A DNA stretch of 64,000 nucleotides, taken from assembly GCA_002498375.1 (NCBI GenBank), contig DAHC01000003.1, positions 78,700-142,699 of the forward strand. The letters run 5' to 3'. Position 1 is the stretch's first letter, and the number at the start of each line of letters is the position of its first letter. The notes under the pieces are model-generated. The model saw only the letters and a program-made list of their open reading frames with translations, was not told the DNA's origin and ran no database searches. This DNA is from Methanocorpusculum sp. UBA424 (lineage in GTDB: Archaea; Halobacteriota; Methanomicrobia; Methanomicrobiales; Methanocorpusculaceae). This document shows positions 9,206 through 18,013 of this stretch, in pieces. The position numbers and the translations under genes are program-made.

Positions 9206-10935
9206 TGCACCACCACTAAAACATCGCCGCTCTGGACGACGGCTCCATTCTCGACGAAGATCTCGGTGACCGTACCGTCGATCGGGCTGACGATCGGATT
9301 CTCCATTTTCATCGCTTCGAGAACGAGGAGGGTCTCGCCGGCAGATACTTTCTGTCCTGCCTGAACTTTGATGTCAAGAACCATGCCCTGGATGCTGCTC
9401 TTCACGCCGCCGGGAACATCGCCGCGCGGCCTGGTCTCGGCGGACTTCACGGAACTGACGACGGCTTCTCCTTCGACGGAGAGGATCCGAACGGCATAGA
9501 TCTCGCCGTCGACCTCGACTTCCATGGATCTGGGGATGTCATAGTCTGCCGGGGCAATACCGCCGACCGAGGTCGGAACAACCGGGAATTCTTCGGCTTT
9601 CTTCTCGCTTTTCAGGAATGCCGGGGCAATTGCGGGATAGAGAATATAGGTGAGAACATCCTCCTCTTTTTTGACGAGACCCTGTGCTTCTGCGTCGGCT
9701 TTCATCTTGTCATAGATCGGTTCAAGGGTGTCAGCAGGCCTGCAGGTGATCCGGGGAGTATCGCCGATGATCGAAGTGACCAGAGCTTCGTCGAGCGGTT
9801 TGGGGCTTTTTCCGTATAAGCCTTTGAGATAGTCGCGGACTTCGTTGGTGACGGTCTTGTAGCGTCCGCCCATCAGAACATTCAGCACGGCCTGGGTCCC
9901 GACGATCTGTGACGTCGGCGTTACGAGAGGAGGATAGCCGAGATCTTCTCTGACCTTGGGGATCTCGAGAAGGACGTCTTCCATTTTGTCCAGAGCGTTC
10001 TGTTCCTTCAGCTGGGAGACAAGGTTGGAGATCATACCGCCCGGAAGCTGATAGGTCAGCACATCGCTGTCGATACGGACACTGATCGGGTCGATCAGGC
10101 AGTCGTATTTGCCTCTGATGTTTGCCGCTGCACTTTTGATCGAACGAAGAGTGGAAAGAGAGATCTGTGTGTCGCGAGGCGTTCCGATAAGAGATGCCAC
10201 GATGCTTTCCGTTGCGGGCTGACTTGTTCCTCCGGCAAAGGGAGACATGGCGGTGTCGAGGATATCGACGCCTGCTTCGATGGCCGCCTGATAACTCATG
10301 GGGGCAATGCCGCTTGTCGAGTGGCTGTGGAGACAGACCGGGATGTCGAGTCTCTCTTTGATGCCGGTGATGAGTTCACGGGCAGCTTCGGGCATAATGA
10401 GCCCGGCCATGTCTTTGATGCATATCGAGTTGCAGCCAAGACCATAGAGTTTCTCGGCCATCGTGACGAAACCTTCGATGCTGTGGACAGGGCTGGTCGT
10501 ATAGGATATAGTGCCCTGCAGGTGATTTCCGGTGTCGATGACGGCGGTCATGGACCTCTGCATGTTTCTGATATCGTTCAGTGCGTCAAAGACCCGAAAG
10601 ACACGGACCCCGTTTTCTGATGCGAAGGAGACGAATTTGTCGACGACATCATCGGGGTAGTGACGATAGCCAACGAGATTTTGCCCCCGGAGAAGCATCT
10701 GGATCGGGGTCTTGACAAATATTTCGCGAAGCGTTCTGAGACGATCCCAAGGGTCGTCATTTAAGTATCTGATACAGGTGTCAAAAGTTGCCCCGCCCCA
10801 GGCTTCAACGGACCAAAATCCGGCTTTTTCCATCTCGCGGGCAAGACCGAGCATATCTTCGGTTCGCATACGCGTTGCCGCTAGTGACTGATGAGCGTCA
10901 CGGAGCGTTGTGTCGGTAATATTGAGTTTTGTCAT
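9202..10935 (-). CDS. pycB: Pyruvate carboxylase subunit B (carboxyltransferase and biotin carrier)
   Basis: Transfers the carboxyl group from biotin to pyruvate, giving oxaloacetate. It has the DRE-TIM opening DTTLRDAHQSLAATRMRT, the metal-site HSHSTSG near residue 202, and a C-terminal biotinyl domain with EAMKMENP, whose Lys is biotinylated. I start at the ATG at 10935 (577 residues) because AGGGAG sits 5 bases before it; a longer ATG at 10953 would place that Shine-Dalgarno inside the gene. The oxaloacetate decarboxylase alpha subunit is homologous, but a cytosolic biotin carboxylase partner and no decarboxylase beta subunit point to pyruvate carboxylase. It is the likely client of the biotin cluster at 12.6-15.9 kb. 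Confidence 0.92.
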   Translation of the reverse strand: MTKLNITDTTLRDAHQSLAATRMRTEDMLGLAREMEKAGFWSVEAWGGATFDTCIRYLNDDPWDRLRTLREIFVKTPIQMLLRGQNLVGYRHYPDDVVDKFVSFASENGVRVFRVFDALNDIRNMQRSMTAVIDTGNHLQGTISYTTSPVHSIEGFVTMAEKLYGLGCNSICIKDMAGLIMPEAARELITGIKERLDIPVCLHSHSTSGIAPMSYQAAIEAGVDILDTAMSPFAGGTSQPATESIVASLIGTPRDTQISLSTLRSIKSAAANIRGKYDCLIDPISVRIDSDVLTYQLPGGMISNLVSQLKEQNALDKMEDVLLEIPKVREDLGYPPLVTPTSQIVGTQAVLNVLMGGRYKTVTNEVRDYLKGLYGKSPKPLDEALVTSIIGDTPRITCRPADTLEPIYDKMKADAEAQGLVKKEEDVLTYILYPAIAPAFLKSEKKAEEFPVVPTSVGGIAPADYDIPRSMEVEVDGEIYAVRILSVEGEAVVSSVKSAETRPRGDVPGGVKSSIQGMVLDIKVQAGQKVSAGETLLVLEAMKMENPIVSPIDGTVTEIFVENGAVVQSGDVLVVVQ

Positions 10936-11066
10936 GGTGTTCTCCCTGCTCATTCGAGTTATCTAAACCTTTATTATTTTGGAGGGAAGAGTTAAAAAAG
11001 TAGTCCCTCGGGTAATAGAACCAAAATAATTAAAAGCCAGATTCTTTGTGAATCTGATGAGATGGT

Positions 11067-12545
11067 TTACGACCAACTGGGAAGATCATCGTCTATAGCC
11101 TGATCTGTTGTAGGGGTAACACTTTGTTGAGACCACACAGCAGGGGTGAATTGAGATGTGATTCCATTCCCAGTAGTTGTAGACCCTGCTTCAGCATAAT
11201 AATTATCTCCGAGTTCTGTTGCAGAATTGCCCGAAATAGGGATATTGTAATAACTCAATGTACCCTCATCTGAATTGTAAATACCCCCGCCATTCTTTGC
11301 TGCGTTGCTGAGAATACTACCACTGTTAAGTGTTAAGGAGCCAACGTTAAATATTCCACCACCATTTTCAGTAGCAGAGTTTGCAGTAATACTACCACCA
11401 CTCATCGTTAAACTCCCCCCCGTATCAAGGAAAATACCACCACCATTTGCAGTAGCAGAGTTCCCAGTAATACTACCGCCATTCATCGTTAAACTCCCCC
11501 CCGTATCAAGGAAAATACCACCACCATTTGCAGTAGCAGAGTTTCCGGTGATACTACTACTGCCACTGATCGTTAAACTCCCTCCTGTATCAAGGAAAAT
11601 ACCACCACCATATTTCGCTATATTATTAGCTACAATTAAAGTACTCTGTACAGTCAGGGCACCTGCATTATAGATACCCCCGCCATTTCCATCAGGATTA
11701 GTATTATTTATCATAGTAATTGTAGCTACATTAAAAGAGGCACCGTCTTCAATTACCATGAGAGGGGCATCACCATCCCCATTTCCATCTAAAGTTAGAA
11801 GGGTACCAGAATTCCAATCTACATGAGCGCCAGATTCGATCACAAGGAGAGGGCCATCATAACCTGGGGCACGATAAAATGTGATTTGTGATAAACCCCC
11901 TGAGTTGGTGTTTGGATACATCATTTCAAGATCCTGATTGATGGTTAACGGTTCTTTTCCAATCGTAATATCGTCATATAATGCCAATTGGTTACCTTGT
12001 AGATATGCAATATCAGAATCGGGATGAAGAACATGCCACCAATCGTTAAGTGCTGACTCGAGATCTTCCGGTGATGTAAATTCCACGCTTCCATTTGTAC
12101 CCATTGTAAAGTATTGCCCCCCACCACTTGGATCATACACCACGGTTTTATTAATGACCTTACCGCTGAACACAAGAGCAGTTATCCCGTCGGTAAAATT
12201 TCCAGCGATATTGATATGGGTGACATTATTATCGAAGTCTGTTATGATTGCCCCTGACAAGACGCTTGACCCAGAATCAGGAACAGACTGAATATGCCCG
12301 TTATCCAAATAAACCATATATGACTGAAGATACGGGAGATCTTTTCCAGATACGGGGGTAACAGTTGCCGTTTCATTATCATTCACCACCACAGTGAACC
12401 CGACGATTTTAGTATCAATAGTTGAGAATGAGCTAATGCCACTCATCACAGAAACTGATACGATTGCAACAAGAACAACGGATAGTGATATGAGAAGGAT
12501 CGTCGCAATCACAGGAGAAACACCGTTGTCCTTTTTTTTATGCAT
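11067..12545 (-). CDS. Pilin-like surface protein with beta-helix repeats
   Basis: A 492-residue protein. The first ~40 residues (KKKDNGVSPVIATILLISL and on) are the archaeal type IV pilin/archaellin-like N-terminus seen in Pilin_N (DUF1628-type) proteins: a short basic leader followed by a hydrophobic helix, normally processed by a prepilin peptidase. From about residue 285 there is a glycine-rich parallel beta-helix: near-identical 27-residue units starting GGGIFLDTGGSLT and ending NSATAN, flanked by degenerate ones (GGGIYNAGALT, GGGIFNVGSLT, GGGIYNSDEG). These resemble polymorphic outer-membrane-protein/right-handed beta-helix repeats. Likely a surface adhesin carried on a pilin-type anchor. 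A candidate processing peptidase is encoded at 21606-22373. The repeats could vary in number between strains. Confidence 0.8.
   Translation of the reverse strand: MHKKKDNGVSPVIATILLISLSVVLVAIVSVSVMSGISSFSTIDTKIVGFTVVVNDNETATVTPVSGKDLPYLQSYMVYLDNGHIQSVPDSGSSVLSGAIITDFDNNVTHINIAGNFTDGITALVFSGKVINKTVVYDPSGGGQYFTMGTNGSVEFTSPEDLESALNDWWHVLHPDSDIAYLQGNQLALYDDITIGKEPLTINQDLEMMYPNTNSGGLSQITFYRAPGYDGPLLVIESGAHVDWNSGTLLTLDGNGDGDAPLMVIEDGASFNVATITMINNTNPDGNGGGIYNAGALTVQSTLIVANNIAKYGGGIFLDTGGSLTISGSSSITGNSATANGGGIFLDTGGSLTMNGGSITGNSATANGGGIFLDTGGSLTMSGGSITANSATENGGGIFNVGSLTLNSGSILSNAAKNGGGIYNSDEGTLSYYNIPISGNSATELGDNYYAEAGSTTTGNGITSQFTPAVWSQQSVTPTTDQAIDDDLPSWS
11365..11610 (-). repeat. Tandem 81-bp coding repeats in the pilin-like gene
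   Basis: Three near-identical 81-bp units (27 codons) with shared phrases such as GTATCAAGGAAAATACCACC and CAGTAGCAGAGTT on the plus strand. Several differences cluster around one serine-rich loop, where the third unit has an extra residue. Edges are approximate. Confidence 0.8.
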
Positions 12546-12613
12546 GAAATAGTGTTGGGTCTTTGGGATAAATTACTTTGTGTCGACTCGGAGACATTAC
12601 CTATAAGAGCAAT

Positions 12614-13243
12614 TCAAGAAATCAATAACACTGCAAACAACATAACCGCACTCCCAAGCATCAGAAAATCATACACCCCTGGCGAAAATACCGGAACATA
12701 CGTCCCCCCCGAACAATACCCCAGTCTTGCCAGAAGTGATGACTGAACTCCCGCCCTCCTCAATGAAAGAATAAGCAGACCTGCCGCAAGCGAAGGGACG
12801 ACCGAAACGGAAAACGTCTGCCCCTTGATTTTGAGTGCAGACCGCATACGTGAAAAATCGTCACGGATCTCGCCGATTGCCTGAACGGAAAACTCTGCCG
12901 CCATTCCTGCATCAAACCCGATACGCTGACCAAACAGCCAGACAAAAAAACTCATCAGCTCGCCCGGACGTAAGGACGCCGAGAACCAGAAAGCAAGCAG
13001 AACGAGAACGAAGATCTTTGCGCCGTAGAAAACATCTCCGCCGGTAAAATACAAAACAACCGAAGGAAACAAACCGACAAAAATCGAGACAGGAACAACG
13101 ACCTTCCAGGAATTTTTTCCAAACGTAGTCTTTGCCCCGAAAACGAGCCACCAGAGAAAAACCGCCGCCGCTCCAAACAGATTCACGAAGGAAAGGACCG
13201 ACAGAAGCACAAGCGTAAGAAGTCGGAGGCGGATATCACTCAC
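12614..13243 (-). CDS. ECF transporter transmembrane (T) component
   Basis: A ~209-residue membrane protein of the CbiQ/EcfT family, with several hydrophobic helices (LLTLVLLSVLSFVNLFGAAA, KVVVPVSIFVGLFPSVVLYF and others). The coupling region lies near RMRSALKIKGQ (arginine-containing, about residue 135), which in EcfT contacts the ATPases. The frame is open upstream, but I choose GTG at 13243: GGAGGG lies 7 bases before it and it overlaps the stop of the upstream ATPase gene by 8 bases. With two ATPases and BioY it makes a complete ECF biotin importer. Confidence 0.85.
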   Translation of the reverse strand: MSDIRLRLLTLVLLSVLSFVNLFGAAAVFLWWLVFGAKTTFGKNSWKVVVPVSIFVGLFPSVVLYFTGGDVFYGAKIFVLVLLAFWFSASLRPGELMSFFVWLFGQRIGFDAGMAAEFSVQAIGEIRDDFSRMRSALKIKGQTFSVSVVPSLAAGLLILSLRRAGVQSSLLARLGYCSGGTYVPVFSPGVYDFLMLGSAVMLFAVLLIS

Positions 13244-13799
13244 GATACAGCCCTCCGCCGTATATTTTCCACCGCAGAGCGTGATTCGGCGCAAACTCCG
13301 TTTCATGAGAAAAAACGATCGTGATTCCCCGGCGGTTTTTGATCAGACCGGTCAAAACCTCCTTCGCCGAAACATCCAGCGAAGCATACGGTTCATCGAG
13401 AATGAGAACATCCGGATCCTTCGCAAAAACACAGGCAAGCATCAGCCGTTTCAGTTCCCCTCTGGAGAGAGAGAAAGGATCTCGATCCGAAACCTTCACA
13501 TCGAAACTGGAAAATGCCGGACCACCACAGGAGACACCCCATGACGATATCTCGCGGGAAACGGTCGGACCCGTCACCTGATACTCGGGAAACTGCATCA
13601 AAAAAACACGGGACCGGCATCCTTCCAGAATTATTTGCCCGGATTCGACCAAAGACAATCCCGCAAGAGCCGAGCCAAGTGTGGATTTACCTGACCCGAT
13701 CCTGCCGGAAATCATATGGACCCCTTCTGAAAAAAAATCGTCCGCTGTTAGAGAAAACGTACCTGCACGGAGTTGGACCGAAGAGAGAACGATTCTCAC
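13236..13799 (-). CDS. ECF transporter ATP-binding protein (second)
   Basis: A short ABC ATPase (187 residues; ECF ATPases are often ~270) with Walker A GRIGSGKST (about 32-40), Q-loop MQFPEYQ, signature LSRGELKR (canonical LSGGQ changed to LSRGE) and Walker B VLILDEPYASLD. The H-loop FSHE follows. It powers biotin uptake together with the neighbouring ATPase. The start overlaps the first ATPase's stop by 4 bases, and the stop overlaps the T-component start. Confidence 0.88.
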   Translation of the reverse strand: MRIVLSSVQLRAGTFSLTADDFFSEGVHMISGRIGSGKSTLGSALAGLSLVESGQIILEGCRSRVFLMQFPEYQVTGPTVSREISSWGVSCGGPAFSSFDVKVSDRDPFSLSRGELKRLMLACVFAKDPDVLILDEPYASLDVSAKEVLTGLIKNRRGITIVFSHETEFAPNHALRWKIYGGGLYRE

Positions 13800-14371
13800 A
13801 GCCTCACCTCAAACTCCGCTCTGTGTCTCAGGGAAAAGGAGTGCGAACTCCACATCACATACGAAATATTTCTCGAAGCGATAAATGACCGAAGATCTTC
13901 GACGGTCTCCGGGTCCAGATGGGAATCCGGCTCGTCGAGTACGAGAAGGATCGGATCGTGAACGACCGCCGCCGTTATGCCAACGAGCATCTTCTCCCCG
14001 CCGGAAAGCGTCCGGCACTCCCGATCGAGCAGATGCGTTATGCCAGCTTCCTCTGCTGTTTGCAAAACTTTATCTTCGATTTTTGCCTGCGGAATTTTGG
14101 CAAACCGAAGGGAGGAAGCGATCTCCTCAAAGACGATCGGAAACAGCAGATGGCGGTCGGGAAACTCACTCACGTAACCGACATTCTGTAGACGGGGAGA
14201 GAGACCGTCTATACTCACCGAACCTGAATCCGGAAGAGTGATCCCCGAACATATCTTCAGGAGCGTTGTCTTGCCGGCGCCGTTTTTGCCGGAGACCACC
14301 GTAAGTCCGGGCGGAATCGAAAGAGAAGGGATGCTCAAAACCCCGTGACGGAGATCGGTTACTTCAATCAA
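13796..14371 (-). CDS. ECF transporter ATP-binding protein (first)
   Basis: A 191-residue ABC ATPase: Walker A SGKNGAGKTT (about 27-36), signature LSGGEK, Walker B LLVLDEPDSHLD, H-loop SSHSF. Like its partner it is compact and lacks the usual C-terminal extension of EcfA proteins. The start overlaps bioY by 8 bases. Gene order bioY, ATPase, ATPase, T component on one strand makes the substrate assignment to biotin strong. Confidence 0.88.
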   Translation of the reverse strand: MIEVTDLRHGVLSIPSLSIPPGLTVVSGKNGAGKTTLLKICSGITLPDSGSVSIDGLSPRLQNVGYVSEFPDRHLLFPIVFEEIASSLRFAKIPQAKIEDKVLQTAEEAGITHLLDRECRTLSGGEKMLVGITAAVVHDPILLVLDEPDSHLDPETVEDLRSFIASRNISYVMWSSHSFSLRHRAEFEVRL

Positions 14372-14894
14372 ACACGACCCTCTCGCTTTTTCGCAGACGC
14401 AGCGTTATCAGCTCGACCGCGGTGATTTTGATGAAATCACCGATAATAAACGGAACCACGCAGGCGATCAGAGCAGCCAAAAGCGAAGCTCCCGACGAGA
14501 TCATGAACCATCCGGCTCCGCAAATATAACTGACGAGCGTGGCGAGAACAAGCCCGGTTATATCGGCAGACAGGGTCTTTTTCGAAAAAAACATGCCTGC
14601 AATGAACGCCATCAGAACGAACCCGATCAAAAACCCGCCGGTCGGACCAAACAGGATCCCGATCCCGGAAGTCCCGTTATGGAAAATCGGCAGACCGAGC
14701 GTGCCGAACAACACATACAGCGCTGTCGGAATCACCGCATATTTTTTCATCACCGATGCCGCCAGCAGAACAAACATCGTCTGGAGCGTGAACGGAACGA
14801 CAAACGGGATGGATATCCAGCCGCCGACCGTGATCAGTGCCACAAACACCGCTGAATAAATGATCAGACCCGAACGTTTTTCGTTACCGTACAT
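14364..14894 (-). CDS. bioY: Biotin transporter S component BioY
   Basis: A 176-residue membrane protein with about six hydrophobic segments. BioY landmarks are visible: IPFVVPFTLQTMFVLLAA (about 28-45) and FGPTGGFLIGF (about 83-93), the conserved pieces that line the biotin pocket. It captures biotin for the ECF ATPase/T module encoded just downstream. The ATG abuts a BirA-type operator, so expression should fall when biotin is sufficient. Confidence 0.95.
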   Translation of the reverse strand: MYGNEKRSGLIIYSAVFVALITVGGWISIPFVVPFTLQTMFVLLAASVMKKYAVIPTALYVLFGTLGLPIFHNGTSGIGILFGPTGGFLIGFVLMAFIAGMFFSKKTLSADITGLVLATLVSYICGAGWFMISSGASLLAALIACVVPFIIGDFIKITAVELITLRLRKSERVVFD

Positions 14895-14925
14895 TGTTAA
14901 CCATAATTTGTATGCTGGTTAACGA
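14894..14925. promoter_or_regulatory. BirA operator (biotin repressor site)
   Basis: The inverted repeat TTGTTAACC-N14-GGTTAACGA covers the bioY start and the 42-base gap to birA. Its half-sites and 14-base spacing match the classical BirA consensus (TTGTAAACC/TTGTTAACC, N14-15, mirror half). One mismatch lies in the outer arm (GA instead of AA). Since birA encodes an N-terminal HTH, the site is most simply a biotin-responsive block on bioY transcription. Confidence 0.88.
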
Positions 14926-14935
14926 TAAAAAAGGA

Positions 14936-15922
14936 TCAGATAAGATAGCAGTCGCCCGCTATCACGCGTTCGATCTCGCCGTTATCTTTGTGGATGATCA
15001 GAGCACCCCGTTCATCGACATCGAGTGCCTCCCCCTCGAAGCTCTCGCGAATCGTCCGGACGCGGACCCTTCTATGCAGAGTTCGGGAAAGGCTTCTCCA
15101 TTCCCGGAAAAGCGGCTCGCTCTCGCCTTTCAGAATCATCTGGTACCGGCGTTCGAACTCCTTAAGGAACACGGAAAAGAGCTGGGCACGATCCACATCA
15201 TGGCCGAGTTCATCCGAGAGAGAGGTTACGAGTCGGGAAAGGTTCGGCATGACTTTTTCAACGGAAACGTTCACGTCCACGCCGATACCGACAAGACAGT
15301 ATTTGATAATATCCTCATCGGCTGCAAGTTCGAGCGTTGTTCCGGCAACTTTCTTATCGCCGATGAACACATCGTTCGGCCACTGGATCAACGCCGAAAG
15401 CTCGAACTCGTGTCTGATCGCTCGGGCAAGGGAAATCGAAGCTGCCATCGTGATCAGGAAAATCTGATCGACATGGAGTTTGGGCATTACCACGATCGTC
15501 GCCCAGATACCTCCTTCAGGCGACATCCACACGCGGTTCATTCTGCCAAGACCGCCGGTCTGCTGCTCGGCGATAAGGACCGTTCCCGGCTGAACTTCGT
15601 CTCCGACCTCATGCATCATCTGCCGGGCAAGTGCATCCGTTGAGGGGACCTGCTCGAAATGGTGCATCTCCTGACCGATGACCTTGGTTTTGAGATGCCG
15701 TTTGACCTCATACGGGAGTAATAACCATGTACGTTTCCGAAGCGTGTATCCGGTTTTTGCCGAGGCATCAATAACATATCCGACCTCACGCAGAAGATTG
15801 ACATATTTCCAGACGGCAGTCCGGGATATGCCCAGGCGTTCACTGATAACGTTTCCGGCAACCGGCTGGTCGATTCCGGCTTCGTCCAGAATATGCAGAA
15901 CATCGAATATTACGTGTGTCAT
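14936..15922 (-). CDS. birA: Biotin-protein ligase and biotin operon repressor
   Basis: A 328-residue class II BirA. The N-terminal ~60 residues form a winged HTH (ISERLGISRTAVWKYVNLLR, about 26-45). The catalytic domain has TGGLGRMNRVWMSPEGG near 121-137 (the biotin/ATP loop, canonical GRGRRGRxW altered to GLGRMNRVW), WPNDVFIGDKKVAGTTLE near 181-198, and a C-terminal SH3-like domain (GALIIHKDNGE). It attaches biotin to PycB and, from the HTH and the operator next door, represses bioY. The repressor role is inference from domain plus site. Confidence 0.93.
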   Translation of the reverse strand: MTHVIFDVLHILDEAGIDQPVAGNVISERLGISRTAVWKYVNLLREVGYVIDASAKTGYTLRKRTWLLLPYEVKRHLKTKVIGQEMHHFEQVPSTDALARQMMHEVGDEVQPGTVLIAEQQTGGLGRMNRVWMSPEGGIWATIVVMPKLHVDQIFLITMAASISLARAIRHEFELSALIQWPNDVFIGDKKVAGTTLELAADEDIIKYCLVGIGVDVNVSVEKVMPNLSRLVTSLSDELGHDVDRAQLFSVFLKEFERRYQMILKGESEPLFREWRSLSRTLHRRVRVRTIRESFEGEALDVDERGALIIHKDNGEIERVIAGDCYLI

Positions 15923-16007
15923 GAGGGTTTGACTCCAAAATGGATATATGACTTGTTATGCCATCTGAAAAGAAGAAGATTTCGTTTGAAGACAGGTATC
16001 TTTGCGG

Positions 16008-16577
16008 TTAGAAAGAAACGGCGTCCCCTTCGGAAAATTTTTTGAGAAATGTACAGCTCGGATATTCATGCGTGCTTGCAAGGAGAAGCGTGCCTTTTCC
16101 AATGGGGCACTCGATTAAGACAGGGCAGCCGTTTTCCGCCGTCGCGAGAGGTTTGCCCTCGTAGGTTTCAAACCAGCCGTCGGCAGCGAAATTGGTTGTG
16201 TCGTATCCATCGAAGAGGGATGTCCAGGGAGAGGAGGTATCAACATCAAGGCAGTGTTCGCCAAACGCATAATGATACTCAACGTCAACCGGAAGCCAGT
16301 CATATCTGTTCGGTGAGGCATCGGCCGCTCCAAAAACGAGAAGTTTTCCGCCTTCTTCAAGATACCGCTCGATACGCCCGGAACATGCACGGAGAGCCGG
16401 AAGAAGTTTCGAGTATGAGGTATTGCCAAACCCGGTCGGGATAATGACGCCGGTGTATTTTCCCCGGTAGAACGGTGCCGAAAGCAGAAGCGGCGTGACG
16501 GCTTCGCAGGGACAGGCTGAATCTTCGACCAGACGATGGAACGCCATCTTCGAATCCCAGAATACGGCGACGGTCAT
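16008..16577 (-). CDS. Glutamine-amidotransferase-like protein without the nucleophile
   Basis: A 189-residue alpha/beta protein resembling the class I glutamine amidotransferase/BPL_N fold: VIIPTGFGNT near 43-52, then GGKLLVFGAADAS near 76-88 where the nucleophile elbow would carry Cys (G-x-C-x-G) but has GAA, and an ending GTLLLASTHEYPS that mimics the S-x-H-P-E region. It is therefore probably not a glutaminase. The ATG overlaps the rtcB stop by 4 bases, so it travels with the RNA repair genes, where it may bind a small ligand. Function unknown. Confidence 0.65.
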   Translation of the reverse strand: MTVAVFWDSKMAFHRLVEDSACPCEAVTPLLLSAPFYRGKYTGVIIPTGFGNTSYSKLLPALRACSGRIERYLEEGGKLLVFGAADASPNRYDWLPVDVEYHYAFGEHCLDVDTSSPWTSLFDGYDTTNFAADGWFETYEGKPLATAENGCPVLIECPIGKGTLLLASTHEYPSCTFLKKFSEGDAVSF

Positions 16578-18007
16578 CCTTTTATCACTCCAAGAGGTCT
16601 CATTCTGGCAACGATCCGCGAGATTCCGGCATCGTGCACGGTCTGAACGACTTCGCTGCTGGATTTATACACATCCGGCGCTTCTTCGGCGATCGCCGCC
16701 TGATTCGGCGCTCGAACGATGATGCCCTGCCGGAGAAGGGCGTTGGCGACCTCTTCGCCGGTCTGACTCTTTTTCGCCGAAGAACGGCTTTTCACTCTGC
16801 CTGAACCATGGCAGGTACTCCCGAACGTTTTCTCCATGGCACCGTCCGTTCCTGCCAGAATATAGGATGGTGTCCCCATGCTTCCAGGGATGATAACCGG
16901 CTGACCGGAAGCACGGAATTCATGAGGGACTTCCGCTCTGCCCGGACCAAATGCCCGGGTCGCTCCTTTCCGGTGAACACAGACGTTTCGCCGGACACCA
17001 TCTACATTGTGCTCCTCCCATTTTGCCACGTTGTGGGCGACATCATAGACAAGGGGCATCTCCTCGTAAGCGATCCGGAATTTTTTCACGAAAAGTTCCC
17101 TGACGATGTGGGTGATGATCTGACGGTTGGCCCATGCATAATTCGCAGAAGCCGCCATTGCACCGAAATATGCTTCCCCTTCGGGAGAGAAGAGCGGAGC
17201 ACAGGCAAGCTGACGGTCGGGAAGGTCTATGCCGTATTTTTTTGATGCCGACTCGAGAATCTGCAGATGATCCGTACAGACCTGATGTCCAAGGCCTCGT
17301 GAACCACAGTGGATCATCACGCAGATTTGCCCTTTAGCCACGCCGAATGTTTTTGCCGTCGCCTCATCGACGATGTCATCGACGACCTGGACTTCCAGAA
17401 AATGATTCCCGGAACCAAGCGTTCCGCACTGAGGGATGCCCCGCTGCCGGGCTTTTTTGCTGACATGCTCCGGCTTTGCCCCGTCCATTGCGCCGTTTTC
17501 CTCGCACCTCGGGATATCGCATTCCATGCCGTATCCCATTTCAACCGCGTTCTTTGCGCCGTCTTCGAGCATACTCGAGAGATCCTTCTGGGACAATCGG
17601 ATCGGACTCTTCGAACCAACGCCTGTTGGGACGGCGTTGAAAAGATCCTCGACCAGTTCTTTCATATCAGGAATATCGGAGACAGTAAGCGGGGTCGTGA
17701 TCATCCGAACCCCGCAGTTGATATCAAAGCCCACGCCCCCGGGAGAGATAATCCCGGTATCGGCATCGAAGGCACCCACACCGCCGATCGGAAAACCGTA
17801 GCCCCAGTGGATATCGGGCATCCCAAGAGAATACCGGAGGATGCCCGGAAGCGTCGCCACGTTGGCAAGCTGGGTGAGAGCTCCGTCTTCAAGCGTCTCT
17901 GCAAGGCTTTTCGAGAGGAAAAACCGTCCGGGAACACGCATCCCCGGAACAAAACCTCGTGGGATCTCCCACTCGTTCGTAGTAATCTGCTGTATCTGAT
18001 CGTTCAT
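16574..18007 (-). CDS. rtcB: tRNA-splicing ligase RtcB
   Basis: RtcB (477 residues) joins 2',3'-cyclic phosphate (or 3'-phosphate) and 5'-OH RNA ends using GTP and Mn2+, mainly to seal tRNA exons after intron removal. Landmarks: GGVGFDINCGVRM (about 91-103, metal Cys), GSGNHFLEVQ (about 199-208), MIHCGSRGLGHQ (about 230-241), and STCHGSGRVKSR (about 403-414) containing the His that becomes guanylylated. Length fits the intein-free family. Its activator archease lies 6 bases upstream on the same strand. Confidence 0.97.
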   Translation of the reverse strand: MNDQIQQITTNEWEIPRGFVPGMRVPGRFFLSKSLAETLEDGALTQLANVATLPGILRYSLGMPDIHWGYGFPIGGVGAFDADTGIISPGGVGFDINCGVRMITTPLTVSDIPDMKELVEDLFNAVPTGVGSKSPIRLSQKDLSSMLEDGAKNAVEMGYGMECDIPRCEENGAMDGAKPEHVSKKARQRGIPQCGTLGSGNHFLEVQVVDDIVDEATAKTFGVAKGQICVMIHCGSRGLGHQVCTDHLQILESASKKYGIDLPDRQLACAPLFSPEGEAYFGAMAASANYAWANRQIITHIVRELFVKKFRIAYEEMPLVYDVAHNVAKWEEHNVDGVRRNVCVHRKGATRAFGPGRAEVPHEFRASGQPVIIPGSMGTPSYILAGTDGAMEKTFGSTCHGSGRVKSRSSAKKSQTGEEVANALLRQGIIVRAPNQAAIAEEAPDVYKSSSEVVQTVHDAGISRIVARMRPLGVIKG

Positions 18008-18013
18008 GATGTG

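Noticed and set aside
9202..10953. Oxaloacetate decarboxylase or a sodium pump subunit
   Set aside because: No beta or gamma membrane subunits are near, and a biotin carboxylase partner is coupled to it.
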